Shown: one piece after another, positions 27,233-36,792 of the stretch
Layout of the letters: every line of letters begins with the position of its first letter
Position numbering within the stretch: position 1 is the first letter of the stretch
NCBI RefSeq assembly: GCF_019422935.1
Contig: NZ_JAHZCJ010000003.1
Coordinates: 62,001 to 126,000 of the forward strand
Direction of reading: 5' to 3'
Source: Desulfovibrio sp.
GTDB taxonomy: Bacteria; Desulfobacterota; Desulfovibrionia; Desulfovibrionales; Desulfovibrionaceae
DNA: 64,000 nucleotides
Position numbers and translations under genes: made by a program
The notes under the pieces: generated by a model
What the model was told of the DNA's origin: nothing
The model's input: only the letters and a program-made list of their open reading frames with translations
The model's database searches: none

Positions 27233-27603
27233 CGCATTTTCACGTTGAGTTGTCTGGCGGGGGAGCAACCCATTTGTAAAAGGGTCACTCCCCCGCACAG
27301 CCACCAAGCCTCGCAAAACCACTCCCGACCGCGCCCGCAGCGTGGCGCATCAACCGCACTTGTTCCTCCTGCCTCCCTGCGTTATGCTGCCAAAGCGCCA
27401 CAAGGCCCGCAGGCCATCCATCGGCTGACGGCGCTCCTACATCAAGGCATTTTCACGTTGAAATACTTGCTTGCGAGCGAAACCGATGTACCCTGCAAAT
27501 ATTTTTTAGCGGGAATTTTACAAAAAAGTGTAGAGCAGATACGCATTTTCAATGATAATCTGCTCCAACCGATAATCCATATCAGAGGCGACAGGCGGTA
27601 TTC
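27233..27603. other. Intergenic region with a stem-loop and repeated 15-mer
   Basis: No gene is apparent. It contains a strong hairpin at 27257-27296 (GCGGGGGAG ... CTCCCCCGC) without a T-tract, and two copies of GCATTTTCACGTTGA at 27234-27248 and 27447-27461. The promoter of the Mla operon should lie in its right half. Confidence 0.5.
27257..27296. repeat. Stem-loop downstream of yebC
   Basis: GCGGGGGAG pairs with CTCCCCCGC, with an inner ACCC/GGGT pairing, giving a strong hairpin after the yebC stop. No T-run follows, so it may stabilise the mRNA 3' end or act as a Rho-assisted end. Confidence 0.55.
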
Positions 27604-28419
27604 ATGCAGGCATGGGACATTGAATTTCGGGATCTCAGCGTGGGCTACGGCGAACATGTGGTTCTGCGCGATGTCAATGCGGTGCTTCCGGGCGGCAAGG
27701 TTTCTGTAATTCTTGGCGGTTCCGGCTGCGGCAAGTCCACCCTGCTGCGCCATATCATCGGCCTTTCGCGCCCGCAGGCTGGCCATGTGCACATAGGCGG
27801 CAAAGACCTCTTTGCCCTGCCGCAAAAAGAATTTCGGCGCATGCGCCGCAACATGGGCGTGCTGTTTCAGGATGGCGCGCTGCTGGGCGCTCTGTCGCTG
27901 GTGCAAAACATCACCCTGCCCCTCACGGAGCATCTGAGTCTCCCCAAAAAGCTTGTTCGCGAGGCGGGCCTGCGCGTACTGCGCATGGTTGGCCTTGAAG
28001 ATTTTGCCGATTTTTATCCCAACCAGCTTTCCGGCGGCATGCGCAAACGAGCGGGCCTTGCGCGGGCCATTGTGGCCGAACCGCGCATTCTGCTGTGCGA
28101 TGAGCCGACCTCCGGCCTTGACCCCATTACCGCCGCCCGTATGGACGAACTGCTGCTCGCCATGCGCAGGCAATATACCGACATGTCGGTGGTTGTGGTC
28201 AGCCACGATCTTGCCAGCCTGCGGGCTATTGCCGACCATGTTCTGGTACTGGGCGAAGGCCGCGCGCTTTTTTCCGGCTCGCTGGCCGAGCTTGAAGCAA
28301 ACGATGACCCGTATCTGCGACAATTTTTGTTGCGTGAACCCGGCGACACGCAGGCCGCCATGGGCGAAGCGCCCGATCCTGCGGTGCGGCAGGCCCTTGA
28401 CCGTTGGCTGGCGTCATAA
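27604..28419 (+). CDS. mlaF: Mla lipid-transport ABC ATPase (MlaF)
   Basis: A 271-residue ABC ATPase of the MlaF/Ttg2A type. Walker A is GGSGCGKST, the Q-loop region reads GVLFQDGALLGALS, the signature is LSGGMRKRAGLARA and Walker B is ILLCDEPTSGLDP. These features, especially LSGGMRKR, are typical of the lipid-asymmetry system. It would power phospholipid movement between the membranes. The next genes encode MlaD, MlaC and MlaA, but the usual permease gene mlaE is not present between mlaF and mlaD or elsewhere in the window. Confidence 0.92.
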   Translation: MQAWDIEFRDLSVGYGEHVVLRDVNAVLPGGKVSVILGGSGCGKSTLLRHIIGLSRPQAGHVHIGGKDLFALPQKEFRRMRRNMGVLFQDGALLGALSLVQNITLPLTEHLSLPKKLVREAGLRVLRMVGLEDFADFYPNQLSGGMRKRAGLARAIVAEPRILLCDEPTSGLDPITAARMDELLLAMRRQYTDMSVVVVSHDLASLRAIADHVLVLGEGRALFSGSLAELEANDDPYLRQFLLREPGDTQAAMGEAPDPAVRQALDRWLAS

Positions 28420-28565
28420 AAATTGCGCCGCTGCATAATAAAAATTGCGATATCCAAGCGATTCGCGATTACCTACTCAACAGTAGGGCTTGAAACTTTG
28501 TCATGGCACACTTATACTGAGATTTGATCTTATTGCCGAATTATCTGTGGAGCTACCTGAACCTT

Positions 28566-29018
28566 ATGAGTACTGTTCGTGAAACCGCTGTGGGCCTTTT
28601 TGTCCTGTTCGGCCTTGTATGCGTTGCCTACCTGACCATCAAGCTGGGCAAGATGGAAGTTTTCAGCCAGCAGGGCTTTGAACTTTCTGCCAACTTTGAT
28701 TCTGTTTCCGGCCTGCGGGTCGGAGCGGATATTGAAATGGCCGGGGTGCCGGTGGGCCGCGTGGTAAGCATTAGCCTTGACCCGGACCCGGTGCGCAATC
28801 AGGCTGTAGTGCGCCTGCGGCTCGACAAAGACCTGAAACTTTCGGATGACAGCATCGCCTCCATCCTCACCAGCGGGCTTATCGGCGACAAATACGTCAG
28901 CCTTTCGCGCGGTGGGTCGGGGCATATCCTTGCGGCTGGCGACACAATTACTGAAACGGAATCCGCCGTTGACCTCGGTTCCCTCATCGGCAAGTACGCC
29001 TTCGGAGGAGTCAAATAG
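28566..29018 (+). CDS. mlaD: Mla lipid-transport substrate-binding protein MlaD
   Basis: A 150-residue MCE-domain protein anchored by one N-terminal membrane segment (AVGLFVLFGLVCVAYLTIKL). The single MCE domain follows (LSANFDSVSGLRVGADIEMA, then GVPVGRVVSISLD) with the conserved LTSGLIGDKYVSLS block. MlaD forms a hexameric ring that holds lipid above the permease. ATG at 28566 (MSTVRETAVG) is the likely start. The gene lies 2 nt before mlaC. No mlaE precedes it, unlike the E. coli order. Confidence 0.92.
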   Translation: MSTVRETAVGLFVLFGLVCVAYLTIKLGKMEVFSQQGFELSANFDSVSGLRVGADIEMAGVPVGRVVSISLDPDPVRNQAVVRLRLDKDLKLSDDSIASILTSGLIGDKYVSLSRGGSGHILAAGDTITETESAVDLGSLIGKYAFGGVK

Positions 29019-29020
29019 CA

Positions 29021-29665
29021 ATGACCATTCATGCGATCACACGCCATATAGCCGCAGGCTTTCTGCTTGCGTTGCTGACAGTTGCGCTGCTGCCCGGCGC
29101 GGCCAGTGCGAGTTCTCCTGCGCAGCTGGCGCTGGAGACTTCCATCAACCGTATCCTCGGCTCCATCAAGAACCCCGACTACGTCAATCCTGCAACGCGC
29201 GGCCCGCTGCGCCAGCAGATTGAAGATGAAGTCCTGCATATTTTTGATTTCAAAGAATTTTCTTCGCGCACTGTGGGGCCGCGCTGGGGTACATTCAGCC
29301 CAACGCAGCAACAGCAGTTCAGCGATGCCTTTGCCGAACTGCTCCTGAATACCTACCTGAGCAAGATTGACGGCTACAATGGCGAACAGGTCGTGTACAC
29401 TGGCGAAGTTTCGTCCCCCAAAGGCGACCGCACCGAAGTGCGCACAATCATCACCATGAAGGACTCGAAAAAAGTCCCCGTGGCTTACCGCATGCTCCCC
29501 AAAAACGGTTCTTGGCTTGTTTATGACGTGCTGATTGAAAATATCAGCCTGGTCAAAAACTATCGCACCCAGTTTCAGGACATTCTGAACACCGGCACCC
29601 CTGACCAGCTTATTGCAAAGGTCAAGGCCAAGGCGCAGGAGGTCCGGCAGGGCAATGGCCAGTAA
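29021..29665 (+). CDS. mlaC: Periplasmic phospholipid-binding protein MlaC
   Basis: A 214-residue exported protein of the MlaC/Ttg2D family. A signal peptide is visible (AAGFLLALLTVALLPGAASA, residues about 11-30), then typical blocks such as DFKEFSSRTVGPRWGTFSP, VYTGEVSSPKGDRTEVRTII and WLVYDVLIENISLVKNYRTQ. It shuttles phospholipid between MlaA at the outer membrane and the MlaD complex. Its end overlaps the start of mlaA by 11 nt. Confidence 0.93.
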   Translation: MTIHAITRHIAAGFLLALLTVALLPGAASASSPAQLALETSINRILGSIKNPDYVNPATRGPLRQQIEDEVLHIFDFKEFSSRTVGPRWGTFSPTQQQQFSDAFAELLLNTYLSKIDGYNGEQVVYTGEVSSPKGDRTEVRTIITMKDSKKVPVAYRMLPKNGSWLVYDVLIENISLVKNYRTQFQDILNTGTPDQLIAKVKAKAQEVRQGNGQ

Positions 29666-30500
29666 CTATTCACCAACACTGCCGGGGCATCTCTATGTAC
29701 CCGGTTTCCTGCTGGCAGCACTGCTGTGCTTGTGGCATGCGCCAGCCAGCGCTGCCCCCAGCCAGGCGCCTGCGCCCTCCACTGTGTACGGCAAAGCGCC
29801 ACAGCTTCAGCCTGGGGCCATTACAGTAACGCCCTACGGGACCATGAATTCAGACAACACCCTGGACGACTACGACAACGAACCGATCCAGAGTATTTCT
29901 GACCCCATTGAACCATGGAACAGGTTCTGGTTCCATTTCAACGACATTTTCTTCCTCTATGTTGCCAAGCCCGCCTACACGGCATGGGAAACAGTTACGC
30001 CGCACCAGTTGCGCTCCGGGTTGAAAAATTTCTTTTCCAACCTTCTGTTCCCTGTGCGTTTTGTGAACAATATTCTGCAGTTCCGCTTTTTTGAAGCGGG
30101 GGTGGAATTTGGGCGCTTTATTATCAACACCACTTCCAGCGCGGGCTTTGCCGATGTGGCAAAGGGACACAAAACTATTGTGCCCGTTGATCCCACCGGC
30201 GAAGACTTTGGTCAGACGCTCGGACGCTGGGGACTTGGGCATGGTTTCTACATTGTCTGGCCCATCATTGGCCCAAGCTCTGCGCGCGACACTGTAGGCC
30301 GCGCTGGCGATCTGTTTGCCGACCCGCTTTTCTATCTGCAGCCCACGGAACTGGGCCTTGGTGTTGGCGGCGGCCTGCGGTTCAACGCCCTTGGCGATGT
30401 GCTGCCCCTGTATGAAGACCTGAACACCGTAGCTGTTGACCCCTACATAGCCATGCGCGAGGCCTATGTGAATTTCCGCAAGGCGCAGGTATTGCACTAG
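29655..30500 (+). CDS. mlaA: Outer-membrane lipid-asymmetry protein MlaA (VacJ)
   Basis: A 281-residue VacJ/MlaA protein. Core blocks are DPIEPWNRFWFHFNDIFFLY, FFSNLLFPVRFVNNILQFRF, GFADVAKGHK and GEDFGQTLGRWGLGHGFYIV. It sits with porins in the outer membrane and removes misplaced phospholipids. The start ATG at 29655 lies inside mlaC. The N-terminal segment YVPGFLLAALLCLWHAPASA contains a cysteine but not a canonical lipobox; cleavage by signal peptidase I after PASA is possible, so lipidation is uncertain. A terminator follows. Confidence 0.92.
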   Translation: MASNYSPTLPGHLYVPGFLLAALLCLWHAPASAAPSQAPAPSTVYGKAPQLQPGAITVTPYGTMNSDNTLDDYDNEPIQSISDPIEPWNRFWFHFNDIFFLYVAKPAYTAWETVTPHQLRSGLKNFFSNLLFPVRFVNNILQFRFFEAGVEFGRFIINTTSSAGFADVAKGHKTIVPVDPTGEDFGQTLGRWGLGHGFYIVWPIIGPSSARDTVGRAGDLFADPLFYLQPTELGLGVGGGLRFNALGDVLPLYEDLNTVAVDPYIAMREAYVNFRKAQVLH

Positions 30501-30527
30501 ACTTTGAGCTATAAGCCAGAATGCAGG

Positions 30528-30570
30528 CCCCCGGCGGAAACCATATAGTTTCTGCGCCGGGGGCTTTTTT
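30528..30570 (+). terminator. Rho-independent terminator of the Mla operon
   Basis: GCCCCCGGCG and the complementary CGCCGGGGGC form a long stem, interrupted near the loop, followed directly by TTTTTT. It begins about 27 nt after the mlaA stop. Confidence 0.9.
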
Positions 30571-31472
30571 GCTATTTGAGATTGTTTGGGCCGTCTGTGT
30601 GGCGCGGTTTCGCTTCCCCAGCTTGGGGCTTAAGCAGCTTGCTGCCCCTCGGGCACGGGATTCCGCCCCTTCGGCGGAGTTTGGGACGCCTTCCCGGCGT
30701 GGGGCAAAGGGGGCCTGTTAGGGGCTGCGCCCCCTTCTCTTTGATGCCAAATCCCGTTTTACGGGCTTTGGGCCGCCATCGGCGTCTGCGTCGCCGGGCG
30801 GTAAGACACGAAAATCAGTCGCTTACGGCGCGGCAAAGCCGCGACCTACTCCTGATTTCCGGTCGCGTTGACGGTGCCAACACTCCCTCGGGGCAAGGCC
30901 CCTCTTTCCCCCTCTGCACTCCCCCCGGAACACCCCCTTGCGTTTTCAGCCTCCACAAAACGGCGAGGGCGACGCGTCTTTGCTGCGGGAGCTTCCCTCG
31001 CCCGCTGCACTCGCTCAGGTGATCTCCCTCCGCGCCGCGTAAATGCCAGAGTCCACTTTCGCTTTGAATCTTAATCCGTTTCAGCCAATAGTCTCAGTTG
31101 ACATTGACACTTGGACACCTACACGTAATTCACCCCGGCCCGCATCAAAAGCTGGTCGTGAAGTCGCCTTCCTTAAACTCGCCGGAGCGGATGCGAAGGC
31201 GATGGCTGGTGTTGGACGAATTTGCAAAATACGCTTTTTGTGGCCCGAAAAGGAAACGCCGGGATTTTGAGCGCAGCGTACTCAAGTACGTGAGCATCAA
31301 AATTCCGATGCTGACGCATTCAGGGTGCAAACATCGGGTTTGCGTAAATCAGCCTGACAGGTTCACCCCGCCCCGCAAAAGCTCTCCCCCTGCTTTTGCC
31401 TTCCTCCCTTCTGACGCAGCGCCCCTGCCCGCAAGGCTTTTTTTTGCCAGCACCTTCTGGTAGGCTCTGCCC
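30571..31472. other. Repeat-rich non-coding kilobase
   Basis: No gene is supported. The first half is a chain of short GC-rich hairpins (such as CCGCCCCTTCGGCGG and GGGGCTGCGCCCCC). Open frames here have arginine- and proline-rich translations typical of non-coding GC-rich DNA. The second half contains a long palindrome (31262-31306). I interpret the region as a cluster of intergenic repeats between the Mla operon and the orphan ABC ATPase. Confidence 0.5.
31262..31306. repeat. Long imperfect palindrome
   Basis: GGATTTTGAGCGCAGCGTAC, a TCAA loop, and GTACGTGAGCATCAAAATTCC form an almost continuous 20-bp stem. No T-tract follows. It resembles a REP/BIME-type palindromic unit or the hairpin of a small non-autonomous repeat. 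Other copies would have to be sought in the rest of the genome. Confidence 0.6.
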
Positions 31473-32462
31473 ATGAACAAGCCGTCTACCCAAGCCCCAA
31501 GCCCCCTCCTGCAACTGGAAAACCTCTCTGTGACCTTTGCAACCGCAGACGGCCCGCTGCCCGCCGTGCGCAGCGCAAACCTCTGCCTGCATGAGGGGGA
31601 AACAGTTTGCCTCGTTGGTGAATCCGGCTGCGGTAAAAGCCTCACAGCCAAATCCATCTTGCGGCTCACCCCGCCCAACGCAGTGCTTGACGGGCGTATT
31701 CTGCTGTACGGTCAGAATCTGCTTGAACTTTCAGAAAAAGAAATGCGCTCCGTGCGCGGCCGTCAGGTGGGTATGATCTTTCAGGAACCCATGACATCTC
31801 TCAACCCGGTGCTCAAAATCGGCGATCAGGTGGCGGAACCCTTGCGGCTGCATCAGGGCATGAACCGATCCGAAGCCCGCGAGGCTGCCATAGAGCTGCT
31901 GACCGAAGTTGGAATTCCCGCCCCGCAAAGCCGCTATGACGATTACCCGCACCAGCTCTCGGGCGGCATGCGCCAACGCGTCATGATCGCCATGGCATTG
32001 TCGTGCAAGCCAGCCCTGCTGCTGGCTGATGAACCCACCACTGCACTGGACGCTACCATTCAGGGCCAGATTCTGCGTCTGCTGGCGGCCCGCTGCCGTG
32101 AGCGCCGCATGGCCGTGCTGCTGATTACCCACGATCTCGGCGTAGCCGCCCAGATGGCAGATACGGTGGGCGTTATGTACGCCGGGCGTCTGGTGGAATG
32201 CGCCCCGGCCCAGGAGCTGTTCGCCGACCCGCGCCACCCCTACACGCAGGGATTGCTGCACGCCGCGCCCAGTGCCCGTTCACGCGGCCTCGAGCGCCTG
32301 CCAACCATTCCAGGATCGGTTCCTTCCCTTGCCAACATGCCTGCGGGGTGTCCCTTCCACCCCCGCTGCAAGTCAGCCCTTGCGCGTTGCGCCGCCGAGA
32401 TGCCCCCGTCAGTCGCCAGCGGCGCGCACAGCACAGCCTGCTGGCTGGTCGGCCAGCCATAG
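31473..32462 (+). CDS. Oligopeptide/dipeptide ABC transporter ATPase (OppD/DppD type)
   Basis: A 329-residue ATPase with the layout of OppD/DppD. Walker A is [13 protein letters not shown], the Q-loop is [13 protein letters not shown], the signature is [15 protein letters not shown], and Walker B is [12 protein letters not shown]. The C-terminal extension contains [15 protein letters not shown], the cysteine-rich oligopeptide-transporter motif that can bind an iron-sulphur cluster. No cognate permease, OppF or binding protein is next to it, so it is an orphan here and may serve a transporter encoded elsewhere. Confidence 0.85.
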   Translation: MNKPSTQAPSPLLQLENLSVTFATADGPLPAVRSANLCLHEGETVCLVGESGCGKSLTAKSILRLTPPNAVLDGRILLYGQNLLELSEKEMRSVRGRQVGMIFQEPMTSLNPVLKIGDQVAEPLRLHQGMNRSEAREAAIELLTEVGIPAPQSRYDDYPHQLSGGMRQRVMIAMALSCKPALLLADEPTTALDATIQGQILRLLAARCRERRMAVLLITHDLGVAAQMADTVGVMYAGRLVECAPAQELFADPRHPYTQGLLHAAPSARSRGLERLPTIPGSVPSLANMPAGCPFHPRCKSALARCAAEMPPSVASGAHSTACWLVGQP

Positions 32463-32875
32463 CATTGGCCCCTCGCGGGCAATCATCACGCTCAGCCATT
32501 GCAGCAGACCACCTTGCGCAGACATATTGCCTCTGCTATAAACTTATTTTCCAGTTCTCCGTAAATTCAAACAGTGGCCCAGCCCGGCTTGTTCCTGAAG
32601 CCGCGCCATGCCGCATCTGATTGCTCCCCCATCGCGTTGCTTCCCCCCTACTGGCAACGCTTGGCAATCGGGCTTCTGAATTTCGGCGTATCCAAGCATT
32701 CCGCCAGACTGTCAGTTTCTGGGCCGCCCCCCTACGGTCCACCAGAGCATTTCGTGGCGCGGTTTGTAAAATCCGCGCGAACAAACAAACTTGTTCAAGT
32801 TCATCTGCTCTATGCTGTCAACAGCGCTGCCCGAGGCAAACGGGCAGTTTCAGCTGAACGTGGAGGATGCCTCAC
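32463..32875. other. Intergenic region before the MCP array
   Basis: About 410 bp without a recognisable gene. It should contain the promoter of the first chemoreceptor gene. I could not identify a convincing promoter or terminator. Confidence 0.4.
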
Positions 32876-34633
32876 ATGAAACTAGGCGCAAAGCTTGTGC
32901 TCTCTTTCGGCAGTCTCATCGCAGTCATTCTGGTATCTTCTGCCGTCACCATGCACAACGTGGGCGAAATGAACGGCAAGGTACGCGAGATTGACGAGGC
33001 ATGGCTGCCTTCTGTCACTGCCATCCAGTCTATGAATGTGCAGCTCAATTCGCTCCGCGCAGACCTTGCGTCAATAATGTCGCAAACCTACGCCGACGAA
33101 ATCCGCAAGTACGAGAAGAATCTTCAGGATTCCATGGATTCCATCCAGCGCGATCAGGCCGCCTATCTGCAACTTCGCAGCGCCGCCCCCGGCCTGGAAA
33201 GCGAGGAAGGCAAGGCCCTTATGGCCCGCATTGCCGACCTTTCGCAGCAGGAGAGCAAGGCGCGCGAAGGCATTATCAAAGGGGTGCTGGACGGACGGCG
33301 CGGCGTGGCAAACGTTGCCTTTGACAAAAAATACCGCCCAGTGTTTCAGGAGCTTGGCGAAACCTATGGCAAAGTCGTGCATATGAACGTCACGGGCAGC
33401 AAGGCTGCGGCCCAAAGCGCCACTGACGCAGGGCAAAAAACCCGCAACATGTCCATTGCCATCACTCTGGCTGCCGTTATCATCAGCATCTGCATTACCT
33501 GGATGCTCACGCGTTCTGTTGGCCGGCAACTGGGCAAAGACCCCGGCGAGCTGGCCGTCATAGCCCGCCGGGTTGCCAACGGAGATTACGATATTGACGA
33601 TGGCGGCGCAAAAACCGGCGTGTATGCGGACATGGTTTCCATGGCGCAAACGCTTAAAGAAAACATGGCGAAGGCGCACCATGAATCGGAAAACGCCAGG
33701 CAAAGCGCCCTGCGGGCTGAAGAAGCCCTGCGCCAGGCGGAGGCGGCTGGCCTTGAAGCGCAGCGCAAGGCCGAAGCAATGAGCGCAGCTTCTGCTGGCC
33801 TCCAGCAGGTTGCGCAGGTGGTGAGCGATGCTTCAACGCGACTGGCTGCGCACATTGAGCAGTCTGACAAGGGCGCATGCGACACATCGCTCAGGCTGAC
33901 AGAGGCCGCCAGCGCCATTCAACAGATGAACAAAACCGTGCATCAGGTGGCGCAAAACGCCGCAGCTGCCAATGCCGCTTCGCTCGAAACCCGCCAGAAA
34001 GCCGAGCAAGGCGCTGAAATCGTCAAGCGCTCCTTGCACAGCATCAGCGAGGTGCACCATGTTTCGCTGGCAACCAAGAATGATATGGCGCAGCTGCGGG
34101 AACATACGCAAAACATCAACCGCATCATGAACGTTATTTCGGATATTGCCGACCAGACCAACCTGCTCGCCCTCAATGCCGCCATTGAAGCTGCCCGCGC
34201 GGGCGACGCCGGGCGCGGTTTTGCCGTGGTAGCTGATGAGGTACGCAAGCTGGCGGAAAAAACAATGGCTTCCACCCATGACGTGGCCAACGCCATCACG
34301 GCCATTCAGGACAGTGCCGCAAAGAGTATGGGTTCTGTGGACAACGTTGCCCTTCAGATTGAGCAGGCCAATGATTTTGCACAGCAATCCGGGCAGGCGC
34401 TGACAGATATCGTTGTGATGGTGGAGTCCACCTCCGATCAGGTTACCGCCATCTCTTCTGCCAGCGAGGAGCAGTCTGCCGCCAGCGATCAGGTCACAAG
34501 CGTTATTGACCAGATCAATGACATGTCCCGTCAAACAGCCTCTGCCATGCGTGCAGCCACTGAGGCGGTGGAAGATCTTGCGGCCCAGGCAAACGGGCTT
34601 TCAGGCCTCATTGCGCAAATGCGAGCCCGATAG
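32876..34633 (+). CDS. Methyl-accepting chemotaxis protein
   Basis: A 585-residue chemoreceptor. After an N-terminal membrane segment ([20 protein letters not shown]) it has a periplasmic domain of about 155 residues that looks helical, like a four-helix-bundle sensor, then a second membrane segment ([20 protein letters not shown]), a HAMP region ([20 protein letters not shown]) and a long coiled coil. The signalling tip is [20 protein letters not shown] followed by [22 protein letters not shown] at 32876 has GGAGG 9 nt upstream; the ATG at 32867 abuts that site and is unlikely to be used. It signals to the CheA/CheW array. A terminator follows. Ligand unknown. Confidence 0.95.
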   Translation: MKLGAKLVLSFGSLIAVILVSSAVTMHNVGEMNGKVREIDEAWLPSVTAIQSMNVQLNSLRADLASIMSQTYADEIRKYEKNLQDSMDSIQRDQAAYLQLRSAAPGLESEEGKALMARIADLSQQESKAREGIIKGVLDGRRGVANVAFDKKYRPVFQELGETYGKVVHMNVTGSKAAAQSATDAGQKTRNMSIAITLAAVIISICITWMLTRSVGRQLGKDPGELAVIARRVANGDYDIDDGGAKTGVYADMVSMAQTLKENMAKAHHESENARQSALRAEEALRQAEAAGLEAQRKAEAMSAASAGLQQVAQVVSDASTRLAAHIEQSDKGACDTSLRLTEAASAIQQMNKTVHQVAQNAAAANAASLETRQKAEQGAEIVKRSLHSISEVHHVSLATKNDMAQLREHTQNINRIMNVISDIADQTNLLALNAAIEAARAGDAGRGFAVVADEVRKLAEKTMASTHDVANAITAIQDSAAKSMGSVDNVALQIEQANDFAQQSGQALTDIVVMVESTSDQVTAISSASEEQSAASDQVTSVIDQINDMSRQTASAMRAATEAVEDLAAQANGLSGLIAQMRAR

Positions 34634-34672
34634 TCATTTAGGGGCATCCTTGCCTGTTGCAACATACGTTGC

Positions 34673-34704
34673 AAAAAAAGCCGACCTCCAGGTCGGCTTT
34701 TTTT
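34673..34704 (+). terminator. Rho-independent terminator after the first MCP
   Basis: AAGCCGACCT, a 2-nt centre and AGGTCGGCTT form a stem flanked by an A-run and followed by T7. It lies about 40 nt after the stop codon. Confidence 0.9.
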
Positions 34705-34863
34705 GTTTATGAACAGGGATAATACTATCAACTCAGCAATAAAACCTGCCAGAGATGTTCCCAATACAACATGCATTGCCACAAAAGCCCCATATCATTT
34801 TTTGACATTGACCAGCCACATTGTGCATAGCATGCAACACCACCTGTGGGGAGATCGTCTGCC

Positions 34864-36611
34864 ATGAACCTGAGAGCACGTCTGATTCTGTCTTTCGGAA
34901 GTATAATTATCATAATGTTAATCACGTCCGGCCTGACCATCAGGAATCTCACCCGCATGAATGCCGAGATCGCATCCATAAACAGCACCTGGATTCCTGT
35001 AGGCACATCCATCCAGAGCACCTATGCCCTGCTGTTTTCTTCCAGAGGGGATCTTTCAGCCATTACAATGCTGCACGACCCCAAGGAGATAGAGAACTAC
35101 AGCGCGCATATGACAGGGCTGCTGCGGCGCATAGGCAACAGCAAAAAGGCTTTTGCTATCGCCCTTGAAAATATGCCGCCGTCAGACCGCAAACAGGCTA
35201 TTGTGGACATAACAGCCCAGATAGAAGCGCAATCAGGCCAATTTGTAACCATGCGCAAAGACCTGCTAGCTTTTATCAGAGCCGGAAAAAATGAAGAAGC
35301 CGCCCAGTTGCTTGCCAACAGCCGCGCCCCCTTTCTCAGACTGGCAGACCTCTATGAACAGATTGCCAGCCTGAGCAACGAAGGCGCAAACATTGCCATT
35401 ACAAGCGCCAGCAGTGTCAGCGAACAATCAATTATTTTTTCATCAGGGTTATTCCTGGTTGCTGTATTTATTGGCATGGCTGTCATTCTGCTTCTGCTCA
35501 GGGTGGTCCATAGCCAGCTTGGCAAAGACCTAGGAGAACAGGACAGCATAGCCAGGCGCGTGGCCCAGGGGGACTATGCCCTTGACGATGATGCTGCAAA
35601 GCGCGGCGTCTACGCCTCAATAATTGCCATGGTGCAGGCGCTCAAAACCCACATTGAAAACGCCCAACGCGAATCTCTGGCGGCACAAGAGCAGTCGGCC
35701 AAGGCAACAGAAGCCCTGCGCCAGACGGAAGCCGCCAATGCAGAACCCAAAACAAGAGTGAAACTCTACGTGCAGCAGCTGCCAAACTTCAGGAAGTGAC
35801 TCATGCAGTGAGCACAGCCACCGCGCGCCTGGCCACGCAAATCGAGCAGTCGGACAAAGGTTCGCAAGAAACAACGGGCAGGCTGAGCGAGGCGGCTTCT
35901 GCCATGCAGCAGATGAACGCAACTGTGCAGGAAGTGGCGCGCAACCCGTCCATTGCCTCGCAAGCCTCCACAGAAATCCGTGCCAAGGCCGAGAATGGCG
36001 CGGAGATCGTCAAGCGTTCGCTGCACAGTATTGATCAGGTGCACGTAGCGTCCATGACGCTCAAGGATGACATGGCTCTACTGCGGGAGCATACGCAGAA
36101 CATCAACCGCATCATGGGTGTTATTTCAGACATAGCCGACCAGACCAACCTGCTGGCGCTCAATGCCGCCATTGAGGCCGCCCGCGCGGGAGAGGCCGGG
36201 CGAGGATTTGCCGTGGTTGCTGATGAAGTACGCAAACTGGCCGAAAAAACAATGGCCTCCACCCAAGACGTTGCCAGCGCCATCCAGTCCAGTGCCGCCC
36301 AGAGCATGGATTCTGTGGACAGGGCGGCTAAACAGATTGAAGGAGCCAACACCTATGCCAGCCTGTCTGGTGCGGCGCTGGCCGACATTGTTGCTACTGT
36401 CGAGAGCACTGCCGACCAGGTCAATGCCATTGCAGCCGCCAGCGAAGAGCAGTCTGCCGCAAGCGATGAAGTGAGCGGCGCCATCACGCAAATCAGTGAG
36501 ATGGCGCGCCAAACGTCCGAAGCCATGAGCGAGGCGGCGGAGGCCATAACCAACCTTTCAGCCCAAGCCAGCAACCTCATGCAATTGGCAACGGTCATGA
36601 ATCACGATTGA
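34864..36611 (+). pseudogene. Methyl-accepting chemotaxis protein gene, frameshifted
   Basis: This region encodes a third-class match to its two neighbours but in two frames: 34864-35799 (sensor, HAMP and start of coiled coil) and, in another frame, up to 36611 (signalling domain). Comparing it with the paralogue at 36793, one base is missing near 35745: a codon reading GCC is CC here. Restoring one base gives an uninterrupted 582-residue protein. The signalling part also lacks three residues (AIK in the paralogue, near 36288) and has a proline within the coiled coil (RNPSIAS for RNASVAS). These changes suggest real decay, though the single-base gap could be a sequencing error. The original product would be a membrane chemoreceptor. 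Confidence 0.85.
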
Positions 36612-36655
36612 TCCCGCCCCGCGGCGGTGTCCCCCATATACTGCATGGCAGGTAC

Positions 36656-36685
36656 AAAGCGGTGGTTCAGAAAAACCACCGCTTT
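36656..36685 (+). terminator. Terminator after the frameshifted MCP gene
   Basis: AAAGCGGTGGTT and AACCACCGCTTT form a 12-bp stem with a short loop, followed by GTTGTATATTTTG. It sits about 45 nt after the stop. The tail is only moderately T-rich. Confidence 0.75.
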
Positions 36686-36792
36686 GTTGTATATTTTGTC
36701 CTTCATACTACTGAAAAAATTTAGCACGCTCTTTGCATAAGTTATACATTCATCGCAAGTGCCTGTAGCACAAACCCAGGAGGTGAAAACCT

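Noticed and set aside
26498..27322. Minus-strand open frame across yebC
   Set aside because: Shadow of the conserved YebC gene on the other strand; no domain content.
30576..31022. Open frame of 148 residues in the repeat-rich kilobase
   Set aside because: Its Arg/Pro/Leu-rich translation follows from GC-rich hairpins; no start signal.
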